From Flammula alnicola (taxonomy: Eukaryota > Basidiomycota > Agaricomycetes > Agaricales > Strophariaceae), in contig JADNRV010000002.1 of NCBI GenBank assembly GCA_015499995.1, forward strand, positions 1,178,001 to 1,242,000: a stretch of 64,000 nt of DNA. Reading direction: 5' to 3'. Made by a program: the position numbers and the translations under genes. The notes below the pieces were generated by a model, which had not been told where the DNA came from, searched no databases, and worked only from the letters and a program-made list of their open reading frames with translations. How positions within the stretch are numbered: the first letter of the stretch is position 1; each line of letters opens with the position of its first letter. This document shows positions 10,001 to 23,472 of this stretch, in pieces.

Positions 10001-11508
10001 ACAGGAGAGTTGATATGAAGTCGAGAGGACTTAGTTTCCTGCTTGAGCTTCGGCTCCTCCTTGAGTTTCTTGGGCTCCGGTTCAGGCGGAATATGCACGG
10101 GCTGAGGGGGTGGTTCTCTGAGGAGGTACTCATCGGACTTTCGTGCGGCTTTGGCTCTGCCAATCTGGCTACCAGGAGGCGACCTCCTTCCCAGTGGACT
10201 AACAACACGATGGGCATCCCTGTCGCGAGATTCTGAGCGAGGGATGGGAGGTCGTTCCTTGTCGACGAGGAGGTCTGACACCGCCACAGGTTTCCTTGCA
10301 TGCCCGTGGCCCGAACCTGGCCGCCTAGGAGGGAAGGAGGGTGCTGCAGTAGGAGATTCCACGCGGCCATAACCCAGTTCGCCGACGACCATCTTTTCCC
10401 TTTCACGAGCGATGCGCTCCTTATCATCGGAAATGGGCCGAGTGGGAGATTCGGAGAAGCGACGCTTTTTGATTGGGCGCGGATCCTCCTGGGATGCAGA
10501 CGGGATGGCGATGTGAGAGGGATCAGAAGCGATCAAGGTGGGCAGTGGGCTTATCTGAAGGGGATCTGGCTTGCGCGGGGGAGGGGAATGAGAGATGAGA
10601 TGAGAGATGGAGGGCGGGTGTGGAGTGGTGGTGATCGTGACAGGCTGAGGGTCGAGAAAGCGTGGGTGTTGGTCGAGCTGACGACGACGGAGCTCTTCGA
10701 TGCGGTCCTGCTCTCGGCGACGGTCGAGCTCGAGTTGGCGTTCAGCTGCTTCCCGTTGTTGGCGCTCAACCAGCTCTCGCCGCTCAAGCTCGCGCCTTTC
10801 GAGCTCCCTCCTTTCGAGCTCACGTCGTTCGAGTTCCCTCCTTTCAAGCTCACGTCGTTCGAGTTGCCTGACCCTTTCAAGCTCTCGCTGCTCCTCCAGC
10901 TGACGACGCATATGCTCCTCGCGCAGACGTTCTTCCCGTAGACGCTCCTCTCTTAGACGCTCTTCCCGTAGTAGCCGTAGTTCATACTCGCGCTGTTCGC
11001 GCTGCTGACGTTCATAGAGCTCAAAATGACGACGCTCCTCCTCTTCACGATGCAGACGCTCAAGCTCCTGTGCCCTGGCTCGCTCTTGTTGTTGACGCTG
11101 GAATTCGAGTTCTTGTGCCCTTTGTTGTTGAGCGACCTCTGCCTCTTGAATGTGACGGCGACGATCGATATCATATGGACGGAGGTCTAACTCCTGAGAC
11201 CGTTGGAGCTGGTGGAGTTGTTGGCGCTGTTGCTGTTGCTGTTGTTGTTGTTCGAGAGCGAGCAGGTCATGGTGTTGGTGAATGTGGAGGGGCAGGGTGC
11301 GCTGGTCTTGCTCATAATGGTGGCGGGGGAGATGTGGGGAAACTGGGGGCGGTATGTCTTGGGGTGGATAGGGCTGGCGGGGCGGGGGAACGGCGTCGAG
11401 TCTCTTTCGTTCCTCGGTGGCGGCATGTACGAGTGCGTCTAGAGGGGAGAAGGCGGGCGGATTGTCATCACAGAGAAGAGATGAGATATCGAGGCGACGA
11501 GAGGCCAT
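7062..11508 (-). CDS. SPP1: COMPASS PHD-finger subunit (SPP1/CFP1 type)
   Basis: Reads H3K4 methylation for the Set1 methyltransferase complex. A 660-codon frame (11508-9526) is disordered and charged: Gln and Arg/Glu repeats, a polyproline run, and ALERELEELV and DVDLAVTELV near its end. Downstream exons 8762-8537, 8458-8367, 8298-7434 and 7377-7062 carry the C4HC3 PHD finger (LYCVCKTKYDEDRFMIACDR, then CDEWYHTQCV and FICPLC). They also carry the family Cys-rich segment (RCLYGLRHP...CSDEC), a poly-Gly run, and the closing TTKEREIRKRIEDMLDPQ. Between 9530 and 8763 the frame changes repeatedly. A spliced model (introns 9529-9478, 9285-9237, 9028-8967, 8815-8763) gives one 1342-residue protein, but missing bases explain it equally well. 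Two separate genes are less likely. Confidence 0.8.
7901..7933. repeat. CCT trinucleotide run inside SPP1
   Basis: About ten consecutive cct units; on the minus strand they encode the poly-glycine stretch of SPP1 between the zinc region and the C-terminal domain. Low-complexity coding repeat, likely variable in length. Confidence 0.85.
10770..10900. repeat. 15-bp coding repeat (RELER units) in SPP1
   Basis: On the minus strand a unit encoding Arg-Glu-Leu-Glu-Arg is repeated about seven times with few changes. A related REERL repeat lies just upstream. It encodes a predicted charged helix or coiled coil in the N-terminal half of the COMPASS subunit. Confidence 0.8.
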
Positions 11509-12029
11509 TGATTGTGGTGAACAGAGAAGAGAGCAAGGGACTAACTAGCGCATGACATGTACATAAGATGACTAAGCTACGGATGTACAACGAGACATTG
11601 CGGCACTGTCCACCCGGCGACCACGAAGGATCCATCCAAAAGACAACACCGCACCCAAGTCCTGTCACAATATTCACTCTCCAGTCCACTTTGACGGTCT
11701 CCCGGTCCTCGACCCACTCCATCCACAAAGGCGGGCGAGTCATCAGAGAGATGCTTTTATGGGACTATTAAACACATTGATCAGCATCTGTCCATTTCTC
11801 ATACTCGACTCTCTCACCTGTGCTTTTGCGTTTGCGTACAAAACAAAAGAAAAGTCCGCTTATATACCTTTTTGCAACTGTACAGTTCCAAAAGGCCCCG
11901 TGACACCCCTTTCCGGGGGTCTCGTGCGAAAAAAAAAACTAATCTGCACATCCCCGTCCAACAACACCGCACATCGCCCAAAAGACAAATCATCCCCTAC
12001 TGACCATCTCAAAAAGGGCCCCGTCAACA
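11509..12029. promoter_or_regulatory. Divergent promoter region, SPP1 / STM1
   Basis: 521 bp between the start codons of SPP1 (minus) and STM1 (plus). The STM1 side is A- and C-rich just before the start (caaaaagggccccgtcaaca). No gene is supported inside. Its role is inferred from position. Confidence 0.5.
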
Positions 12030-13292
12030 ATGTCGGTGGCCACAAAAAACCCGTTCGCCTTGCTGGATGGTATGAAACCCAGAAAAATCGTCCAAGCTTT
12101 CTCTCATCTCTTTTTTTTTTCAGATGAAGCGCCGCCTGTAGCTGCACCAGTAACCAAGGAAGAGCCTGCTCCTCCTCCGGCTCCTGCTGCTCGCACCTCG
12201 GCCCAAAATCAAGAGGTGGCCCGCAGCCCGTGGCGGAAAGTACTACGCCCGCGGTGGTAAACCCCAAGCGAAGGACTCCACACCAGCCGCCGAGGATTCA
12301 GAGGGCCAGAAGAAATGTACGTCCCATTGTCTCGTCTCCTCTTTTTCTCCCCATCTCATTTCCCACAGTCGAAGGTCGTGAACCTCGCGAAGGCGGTCGT
12401 GGCAGAGGTCGCGGACGCGGCCGTGGCGGAGACCGTGGAGGAGACCGTGGCGGCAGGGGTCGTCCTTTCGACAGGCACTCCCAGACGGCAAAACGTATGT
12501 CCATCCAATCGCCCCCATCTTTTACAGCCCCATCTAAATCACTTTTCCTCCAGCGACTCGGAGAAGAAGATCCACCAATCCTGGGGCGGTGACGATGGTC
12601 CCACCGAGTTCAAGGCAGAGCAGGCTGCTGCCACAGACGCTGCCGCTGAGCCTACTGGCAATGAGTGGGGTGCTGAAGCCGCTGGTGCTGCTGCCGATTG
12701 GGGAGCTCCCGCTGAGACCTCCATCGATGCCTGGGGCGCACCTCCAGCCGATGCCGGAGCTCCTGCTGCCGAAGGCGAGGCCAAGCCTGAAGGCCGCCCC
12801 CGCAGGGAGAGAGAACCCGAGGAGGAGGACAATACCCTCACCCTCGACCAATACCTCGCCCAGCAGAAGGACAAGGACGTCATCGTCCCCAAACTCGAGA
12901 CCCGCCAGGCCAACGACGGTGCCGACGACGTCTTCAAGGATGCCGTCCCTCTTTCCAAGAACGAAGAGGAAGATGCCTACTTTGTCGGAAAGGTACATAA
13001 TCGCTGTCATTTTATTCTTATTTATTGCTGATTTCTACTTTTTTTTTTTCAGAGCAAGAGCGCCCCCAAGGCCCGTGCCAAGAAGGAAGAAAAGGTCTTC
13101 CTCGAGATCGATGCTCGTTTCGAGCGTCCCGACCGTGGAGGTCGCGGACGAGGCCGTGGTGGAGACCGTGGCGGAGACAGGGCACGCGGTGGTGGACGAG
13201 GCCGCGGTGGTGCCAGGGGTGGACGCCAGAATGGCTCCAGCGCCCCCGCCGTCAACGTCGATGACCAGACCGCCTTCCCATCGCTGTCTTAA
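12030..13292 (+). CDS. STM1: Stm1/SERBP1-type ribosome-associated RNA-binding protein
   Basis: Ribosome preservation and mRNA-binding protein of the HABP4/PAI-RBP1 family. Exons are 12030-12069, 12124-12316, 12369-12494, 12554-12992 and 13053-13292. The N-terminus MSVATKNPFALLD, the basic RGGKYYARGGKPQ patch, an RG-rich box, the family core HSQT-KTDSEKKIHQSWGGDDG, the LTLDQYLAQQK motif, and a C-terminal RGG box ending DQTAFPSLS are all present. The frame breaks three times (about 12201, 12226 and 12487). Each break is repaired by one added base, and the exon phases then agree (346 residues). The gene itself is presumably intact. Confidence 0.9.
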
Positions 13293-14201
13293 CTCACTAT
13301 TACCGGTTGATCGCTGGACTTCGTCCTTGCGATCATGGCTTTTTTGCGTAAAAAGAAAAGAATCGTGTTTTTTTTGGAGGTGTGTATGAGAATATTACGA
13401 ATGTCTCTTCTGTACATCTCTTCGTTCCTCGTCCCTCCTCCTATTTCCATCCCGTGCTCGCCGCAGTGGGCCACCACACTCACTGTTTTTTTTTACCGTG
13501 CCTCTTTGATGACTGATGATGATGCATATAATTCTTGCTCCTGTTCTCATGTGTATATTTCCCATTTCTCTTCGATATTATTCTCCTTCGCTACTCATGC
13601 ATATGATCCGTCATGAATGAAATCGAAATCTACAAAGATACAGAAATATACGGTGCAGAAAAAAATCTACTCTTTTTTGTCGGCAGGTTCGCAGGCTCGC
13701 CTATCGTCAAGTCGATGTCCTGAGAAGCGTCCGCATGTTTATGAGAAATTCGTGAAGAAATACCTGAATGTTTCAACGTCCAGCTTGTGCTCCGGTATCG
13801 GACCCAACTCTCGCCTAGCGCTCACACCTGACTACCCCTAGGAACACCTGAGCTAGTCGTCTGACTTCCTGAGACCTTTTGAAAAAATGTTAGCCATCGG
13901 ATCCAAATCCTCGCTCAGGCTGCGGCGTACCAAGCGAAATGAAAACCTCGCCTACCCCACGTGTAATGAATTGTAAATAATCTCCCCGAGCCCCCATCGC
14001 CGTCTCTCCATTTCCAGAATTCCGCATCGTTTTTTTAAGTACTCCCTCTATTTACTTTCCATCCATCCTTCTACCCCGCTATCAGCGAAGTCAAGGTGCG
14101 TTCGTCCGTCGTGATCATAGATTTTGACGTGCTACTCCACACGGATTGCTGATCCATCTGTTCAGACAGTGCTCTACAAATAGGACAACAGCGATCACAT
14201 T
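13293..14201. other. Intergenic region, STM1 downstream / phosphatase upstream
   Basis: 909 bp with no supported gene. It holds the T-rich STM1 3' untranslated region up to about 13620 and a C/T-rich stretch at about 13980-14090 before the next gene, which is typical of a basidiomycete promoter. Several short open frames have no coding character. Confidence 0.45.
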
Positions 14202-15500
14202 ATGATTGAGAAGATTTACATTGCTCGACATGGTAGTCTTCATTTCTCTCTTTGCTTCTTTCAATTCAGTGCCCAGAACGCCGCTGACTTTGACGATGCG
14301 TTTGTTTTCTTTGAATTGTAGGCTTCAGGCTGAACTGGGTAAGCACTGCATGGTGAGTTGCTTCTACCTCTCGATGAGCGCATGTATTCGTTCTCTCATA
14401 CCCAACGGTCTATACTGTGTGGTGCAGGAAAAGCCCGACCGGATTGCCTAGAGACCCTCCTTTGACCGCATATGGAGAGGTGTGTGTACATGCCTTGGAG
14501 GTTATTCCGAGCTTTGCACTGATGCATGACCATCACGATGTCCCGTCTGCGTGACCTAGACCCAAGCAGAGGAGCTATGTCAGTACTTTCTGTCGTTCCC
14601 AGAGGAAGAGCGGCCGACCGCGATATTCTCTTCCCCGTATTGTGAGTCCTCTCTCTGTGCCTCCTTTATGCGCGCGCTTCTCTTCCTCGAAGTCGCTGAC
14701 TGGATGAATATTCGAACGGCTATGATATCATAGATCGCTGCCTGCAGACCTCACGACCACTAGCCAAAGCCCTTGGGATACCCATCTACGTCGAGCACGG
14801 TGAGCTTTCGCAAACCCACAATTCCACACGAGCACTTCTAACTCCCCCACAGGCATCGCTGAATGGTACTCCCCCGTCGAACCCGGCACAGGGCTCCACC
14901 CGCGTCCGGGGCCCACAGAGTCCTTGCAGGCGCACTTCCCCGAAGTCGACGCAAGCTGGAACACCCTGTACTACCCCTCGCGCAAGGGCGAGTCCGTCGA
15001 CGAGCTGCACGCGCGTGTCGACGCCTTCGCGCGGGTGTTCAAGCCCGCGCTGCACCAGCGCCTCCCGCCGGCGCGCTTCCGCCGCATCCTGCTCATCACG
15101 CACGCGGCGACGACCATCGCGCTCGTGCGCAGCTTCGTGGGCGACCGCGAGATGTACATGAAGGTCGGGTGCTGCTCGCTCACTGAGCTGGCGAGGAGGG
15201 AGGGCGCGCCGCATGATAGGACCGTCGGCGCGTGGAGGCCTGTCTCTTTGGTGAGTGGAGAGCATTTGACGGGTGGGACGTCGAGGGAGTGGGGTTTTGA
15301 GGATATCGAGGTGGAGAAGGGACGGGTGAGCGCCTTGATGTATTATTCCCGCTGCGGATGTAATTGTGTTGACCGTGCATTCTGTGTCCTATCTATAGGT
15401 CGTCGAGGACCCAGGCGTGCCCGGATCTGAGCATGAGGAAGATGCACCCATCGGCCTCCAACTCCAACTTGAAGAACTCCATATCAGCACACATCTCTGA
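14202..15500 (+). CDS. Histidine phosphatase (phosphoglycerate-mutase-like)
   Basis: Seven exons (14202-14232, 14322-14352, 14428-14479, 14560-14641, 14734-14799, 14853-15325, 15399-15500) give 240 residues with consistent phases. The phospho-acceptor motif IARHG is split by the first intron. FSSPYYRCLQT and the second catalytic His in LLITHAATTIALVR are present, so the active site of the superfamily looks complete. The layout resembles the fungal group that includes the phosphatase domain of TFIIIC subunit Tfc7. Substrate and role cannot be read from the sequence. Bases 14853-15325 are markedly GC-rich compared with neighbours. Confidence 0.88.
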
Positions 15501-15665
15501 GGATTTTTTTCGTATAATTACACATCCTAAAAGGACGTACAGCATAGATATACATTCACGCGTACAGTTTGTTAGATGTTTTCTTCTCTAGATGGTGGTT
15601 ACAAGTACATTTCTCTTTGGGTTGTTACTTAGTTTTACTCTACAGTAGATCATCTCCCCTAGATC

Positions 15666-17000
15666 TTAGAATCGGATAAAAGCGCTAGCATAGCTGACGC
15701 TCGAATCTCGGATAGAATGACAATGGCTGCTTTGCTCGTATCGCACCCACTTGAGCTCTGGCTTGATATCCCTGTCCTTCTGCAGCGCGGACAAAGCACC
15801 AAGTAGCACCCCGATCGGATGTCGGCCGCATATCGTATTCTTCGTCCGTGCGAGGTATTTCGCGAATTGAGTATGGGCGTCGATGGCGGTTGAAGGTGGT
15901 ACAGTGAGGACATCCATTGCTTCGTGGTCTAGCCGACTGATGGACTCATGGATGGGGTAGCTCTGCGAAGGCCCAGTGCCCCTCGACAGACGAATTCCTG
16001 CAGCGTCACTGGGCGCCGGCTCGGGGTAGTAATAAGTGTACGAAAATCTCGTTCCCCTGAAAAATGTAAAATCAGATGAAAGGCCGTTCAGCAGAGATTA
16101 GGATGCAGCTAACCAATGACAGAAATCACTCGAAATGACGAAGAACGTGTCTTCACTGGCAAGGTAAGGTGCCAAGATCGACCCAAATTGCGCTTCAACT
16201 TCTTGCGAGATGGCGCCTACGACGATGGGTACGATGCTGATGTCCTTCCTGAAAGACAGAGAATAAGCAAGCGATGGCATGCTTGATTGACAAAGTGTAT
16301 TTACCCTTCAAATATCTTTCGAACGTAAGGGAGATGCATCTCTATACTGTGTTCATCTTCATCGGCCTGCAAGCCCATAGACTCAAATTTTCCAGTTGCC
16401 TTTAGCTCTTTGATAGCTGGAAGGGATTATATATTAATATCGATAATGTGGTCTCAGGTGGTTGGGAATCATACTATTCAGGTCCAAAGGTAAATTGCCA
16501 ATTGGCGTCTCATATTCCTTACATCCGGACAGCGCACATCCCTCCAGGTAGAAGTGATGAGAGGGACCTAGAATAAACACACGTTTGCTGTAGAACGATT
16601 TTTCATCAATATGGAAGAGCACGATCAAGACGCTGGGAATGAGACGAACATTGCGGAAGTATCGATGCTCTTGTATGCCCAAGCAGCTGCAGGTCCAGAG
16701 TACGAATATCCTGCATGCCTATTCATAACGAATCCATGGTCAGCACTACTGATGGCACCCAGGAAGGATGCAACCGAGTTGGGTGCTGGACTGACGGAGC
16801 GATGATGGCTTTACACCCTTGAATAGGATATGGCTCCACAGTTTCCCCCACTTTGTCGAGAAACTTGTTCAATTCAGCAGTGAGGACCTTTTCTTCAATA
16901 ACGTCAGTCGAAATACCGAAGCACAGCGCTCATCGTTACCCTCAGCAGTGTACCAAGATCCGGCATGCGAAGCAGATCTTGTACTCCTGTGTCCAAACAT
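15666..17000 (-). CDS. MEMO1: MEMO family protein
   Basis: Homologue of human MEMO1 and yeast Mho1, a copper-binding non-haem dioxygenase fold protein linked to redox signalling. Seven exons (17000-16940, 16892-16796, 16718-16650, 16587-16475, 16416-16305, 16248-16114, 16056-15666) give 325 residues. [11 protein letters not shown] opens the domain. Metal-site residues lie in [16 protein letters not shown] and [11 protein letters not shown], and [14 protein letters not shown] and [10 protein letters not shown] are present. The N-terminal ATG at 17000 is the nearest upstream start. A split start codon just downstream would give a shorter N-terminus closer to some homologues. Confidence 0.93.
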
Positions 17001-17375
17001 TAGGCTGGGACTATCACATGTCAAAGCGACGAAGACTTGCATTCTCGATATCGGACACACAGGGATGAATGGGAATGAAATGGAGGCGATCTGCTGGGGT
17101 GACTCTTACAAGTGAGTTGGACAAGAAGAGAGCTTCAGACTGATCTCAGATCTAATCAGGCGGTTGTTTGGATGCCGATCCCATGGCTCTGAAAGATAAT
17201 ACAGGCAAGCAACAGCAGAAAGTTGAGGACGGGAGTATCGATACGAAATCTGAACAACTGTAGATGAGAAGATGTGATAGAAAGCTCGCAGTGACGATGG
17301 CATGGCGCATGTGCATAGACAGCATACGTGACATTACATATGGGAAAATGCTGGAAAGTAAAAAACAATGATCTT
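17001..17375. other. Intergenic region, MEMO1 promoter / RPL32 3' side
   Basis: 375 bp between two minus-strand genes. No gene is seen. The first part should carry the MEMO1 promoter and the part near 17375 the RPL32 3' untranslated region. Confidence 0.45.
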
Positions 17376-17965
17376 CTACTCCTCTGACCGCAGACGAGCA
17401 TCGGGGTTTGTAACCTTGACGCCCAAGACCTTAGCCCTATGAAAATATGAGAATGTTGGTAAGGAGGACATGAAGGAGACTTACCGCTCGAGGATAGTTG
17501 TGCGGTTTCGGCTGCTGACGTTATGGGCGATCTCGGCGGCGAAGCTTTTGTTGTGCATGAGGAGAAGGTCAACTTCCCGGACATTGTTCACCAGGAATTT
17601 CTTGAGACCATTGGGAAGAAGGTGGCGTGTCTGTAGAAGGGGGAGATTGGTTTCCGCAAGCAATGTGGCCTCAAAATTGTGCTAACCTTTTTGTTGCTGC
17701 CGTATCCAATCTAACAAGCTTTATAAATATCACTGGAATGGACAAGAAGATGAATAAACGCACCTTTGGCATGGCGGTCTGGCCCTTGAAGCGGCGCCTG
17801 ACCCTGTTATCGATACCCTTGGGCTTTCTCCATGACTCCTTCACACCGTGGTAGCGATCCGATTGATGGCGCCTGAGCAACAGTCAGAACAGAGAACTAC
17901 GATGTGACCAGAATTTGAACGGACTTGAATTTGTTGGTGCGCTTTTTGACGATCTTGATGGCCAT
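17376..17965 (-). CDS. RPL32: 60S ribosomal protein L32 (eL32)
   Basis: Five exons (17965-17925, 17872-17764, 17710-17687, 17630-17485, 17436-17376) give 126 residues. The sequence follows the family end to end: [52 protein letters not shown], then [20 protein letters not shown]. The third exon is only 24 nt (eight codons). The phase of every intron agrees. The bases just upstream (a possible acceptor, ttccag, before the ATG) hint at an intron in the 5' untranslated region, common in ribosomal protein genes. Confidence 0.96.
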
Positions 17966-18364
17966 GGCGGACTGGAACGAAGAGGCAAAGTCGTCAGAAT
18001 ATGAAATTTCAAGGCGGAGTGCCAACAAGGCCAAAACGTTATCCGGCACGACACGAAGCCATCCAGCCCATAGCACCCAATCCAGCGATTCCGTTCAGTG
18101 CTACGGCACGGAGAAGCATTCGGACGTCGACCTGAAGACGAAACTGGGCAGAAAAAGGGCATACTCACAAGTTGTTGGGCTTGAGGGAGACGGCGTTGAC
18201 GATGCTAACCTTTGGAAATTGGGACGGGAATTGATGACATAATCAACGCCGAAAACTACCATCAATCCATAAATGAATTGATTTGACTACTACTAAGAGC
18301 CGCTGAGATTCTTACACTTTACATACATACAGTATAATAAATACATACGATGCAGATAGGCGAC
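17966..18364. other. Intergenic region, RPL32 / kinase divergent starts
   Basis: 399 bp that must hold the RPL32 promoter. I see no PAS-like coding sequence here, which matters for the truncated kinase that follows. A tacatacatac-type A/T-rich run lies at about 18318-18348. Confidence 0.45.
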
Positions 18365-20431
18365 GATGTCCTATGGACGCTCATCGTTGTCGAGAGCGGT
18401 CCTGGGTATGTTTAGCGCACGTGTGCTCAACCCGGGAAAACTTTCCACGGGTGCTGTGCTAGGTCCAGAAGATGACGCCGAGCTCCGCCACATAATTAAG
18501 GCCCTCCTCAACGCTCATCTGTGAACAACAGTGAGCCTACTCGACCGCTATTTGCACAATATATGCTATCAGCTCCCCCTGTCGGACTTAGCTTTGATGA
18601 TGACGAATGGAATGCGCCACCACATGCCCCAAGACTGTACAGGACGGCGAGCGTTGGCAGTTGGGGAGTAACTTCAATCGGACGGGGATTCGATTGGGGG
18701 CAGCACGAAAGGGATCTTCCAAGGTTCCAGGAGTCGCCAACCCCCCTGAGTGAAGAAATCGAGGAAGAGCATACGGAAGCGGAATCCCAGCGGTCTGCAC
18801 ATGGGCGCAAACACAATCACTCAATTGCGGACATGTCTCCTGCCCTCAAGCCTACACCCATGACCTCGCCTTCACTGCAGACTCTTCCACAACCCATATG
18901 TCGGCCGACCACACCCTCCATACAACCTCTTGCTCGCTCACCCTCCTCACCACGGCCCCGCCGGAGATCATCCCAACAAAGGGTATCCCTCATCGCCGGC
19001 CGGGTATCAATCGCGCCCATCGATCCACCCTCACCCCCACCCATGCTCTCCGAAAACCTGCGGCGGACACCGAGCTCAGGGAGTATCCTCAGCAACACCA
19101 GCACCCGCGCACCATCACCAGCATCCGAGAACCAGTCTTTCTTGGGCGGCCGGAACATATCAGAATACCTGATCGAAGGGGAAATCGGCCGTGGCGCATA
19201 CGGCCTTGTTAAACGAGCAAGAGAGTTTCTGCCTGGCGGTGCACTTGGAGTGAGTATGCCTCCGTCCACCCCACAATTGGACCAATTTTACAGTAAATCT
19301 TTATAGCCCCCCTTGGTTATCAAACAGGTTATCAAATCCCGAATCCTCGCAGATTGCTGGAAAAAGCATCCAAAACATGGCACTATCCCCATCGAAATAT
19401 ACGTTATGTCTGCTATATCCAATACCTCTTATATGTTGCCCCCTCGTCGCCCCTGGGATCCATCGCGATTCTCAAAGCGTCAAGATGCCTCTGACGGTGA
19501 TCACAACTCTGTGGAGCCGAAACAGAACGAATGGAAAGAGGGTCAAGTTGTGAAAGGCCATCCGAATATCTGCCCTCTCCTCGATTTCTTTGAGGATAAT
19601 CACTACTATTATCTCATTCTTCCCTCTACGACGCCTGAACGTCTACCGAATGAACCGGCACCTCCATCCGACCTCTTCGATCTAGTGAGACATATCCTCA
19701 GGGACTACCGTCGTCTCTTGTCAGGACGTACTTGGGCCAGATTGCAGATGCTGTGTGCTTTCTTCACTCTCATGGAATTGGTGAATGATTTGCTTTATCT
19801 TTGAAATTGTGATGTTTAACCTCATATCTAGTCCACCGTGATATCAAGGATGAGAATGTAGTTCTAGGCCCTAACGGCAAGTGTATATTGATTGACTTTG
19901 GGAGCTCCGGATTGGTGAAGAAAAGCGGATGGGATACGTTCAGCGGAACGTCAGTTGCATCTCCGTTGTATTCTGCATCGTGTGCTCACTCATCCTTCCC
20001 TTTTTCGCAGTCTGGATTATGCAGGACCAGAAATCTTGCGCGGAGAAAGGTATTATGGAAAAGAACAGGATGTCTGGGCATTCGGAGTGGTGGCGTACGT
20101 GTTGCTTGTCGGGGAGTGCCCGTTCATGACCGCGGCAGAGGCACAGGAGGGATTCGAGTCACCTTTTGCGAACGCGGCAATATCTTTGGATGAACGATGT
20201 GCCGAGGGTAAAGAAAAGGAGGGCGAGGAGGCAGATGAAGGCGGTGCACTAGGCGACGCAGGGGCTCTTGTCCGGGCATGTTTGCAGGTGAAGGTGGACG
20301 CGCGGCCGACATTTGAACGGATCTTGCAATGTCGGTTCTTGCAGGTGACGGAGGGTGGACATGAAGATATAGAGGAAATTAATTTATTTGAGGCAATTAA
20401 TTTATTTGAACTAGGCTGCGCGCTGTACTAG
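18365..20431 (+). CDS. PSK1: PAS-kinase-type Ser/Thr protein kinase, N-terminus apparently missing
   Basis: The catalytic domain is close to the PAS kinase group: IEGEIGRGAYGLVKRA (glycine loop), PPLVIKQVIKSRILADCW with the catalytic Lys, ICPLLDFFEDNHYYYLIL, VHRDIKDEN, LIDFGSSG and GTLDYAGPEILRG. Exons are about 18365-19249, 19307-19780, 19832-19949 and 20011-20431. A base is missing near 18519 and another near 19685, where DLV-ETYPQGLPSSLVRTYLG needs one added G. The upstream segment (MFSARVLNPGKLSTGAVLGPEDD) looks like the linker after a PAS region, but no PAS domain fits before RPL32. The start codon is uncertain (18350, 18365 and 18408 are all possible). Confidence 0.75.
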
Positions 20432-22747
<2,316 letters not shown>

Positions 22748-23472
22748 ACTAGATGTAGAACTATTGTATCATTTCGCATCTCGTCTGGCTTTTCTTTTTC
22801 TTTCATCCCATTGGTACTCATACTTGCAACGCGTCTATTTTGCTATCACCAACCCGTCTGTATTCACGATAACGAAGCCTGGCGGCGAAGTTCGCCATAT
22901 GCCCTCCGTCGATGCCTCTGAAAAGCCAAGCCCTCCCTTCGCATCTTGTATTATCTGTATTAGTGATAGTTTGATTCCGATGCCTGGTTTGAGTGTTGTC
23001 AGCGCCCTACAAAATTCCCATCTTAGAGAATTCTGCTTATTCCTGATGTGCAATTCCATTCAATGTACTTCAATGTACTTCCTTTAAAGTTAAAAAGTTT
23101 AAGGGAGTGACTGCATGCTACATATTGGCTTCGGCAACGTATAACGCATTTTCGGTTGTCTGTTTTGAGGTAAATAGCATACATATGTATTACACGGGAA
23201 GTTGGTTCAATCCAGTTTATGCCTGTCTTTCTGAAGCGTTGTTCCTGCGGGCCTCTGTCTGACTCTAATTTCTTTCCTGTCATGTAGAAGTTCCTTCTCT
23301 TCCACTACAATTGAACAGTTATTTAGCCCACAATAGGGGTTACATGTCAGTGCCTATTTCCAAAAGATAACGCATTCGAACGCAGCCGAGGTTGGGAACG
23401 CCAAGAGGGTGCGATGCGTAACGCACCCCTGAGCCGTTTCCACCCTTACAGTCCGCTACAGTGCTTGAGCGC
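22748..23472. other. Intergenic region between convergent TEF1 and dienelactone hydrolase
   Basis: 725 bp. The T-rich TEF1 3' untranslated region occupies the first part. No gene, RNA or repeat is recognisable apart from an aatgtacttcaatgtactt direct repeat near 23062-23080. Confidence 0.45.

Noticed and set aside
12534..13010. Minus-strand open frames opposite STM1
   Set aside because: Mirror frames of the STM1 exon 4, with no start context or domain.
17925..18242. Plus-strand open frame over the RPL32 start as a missing first exon of the kinase
   Set aside because: No PAS-like residues, no donor site joining it to the kinase in frame, and it overlaps RPL32 coding sequence on the other strand.
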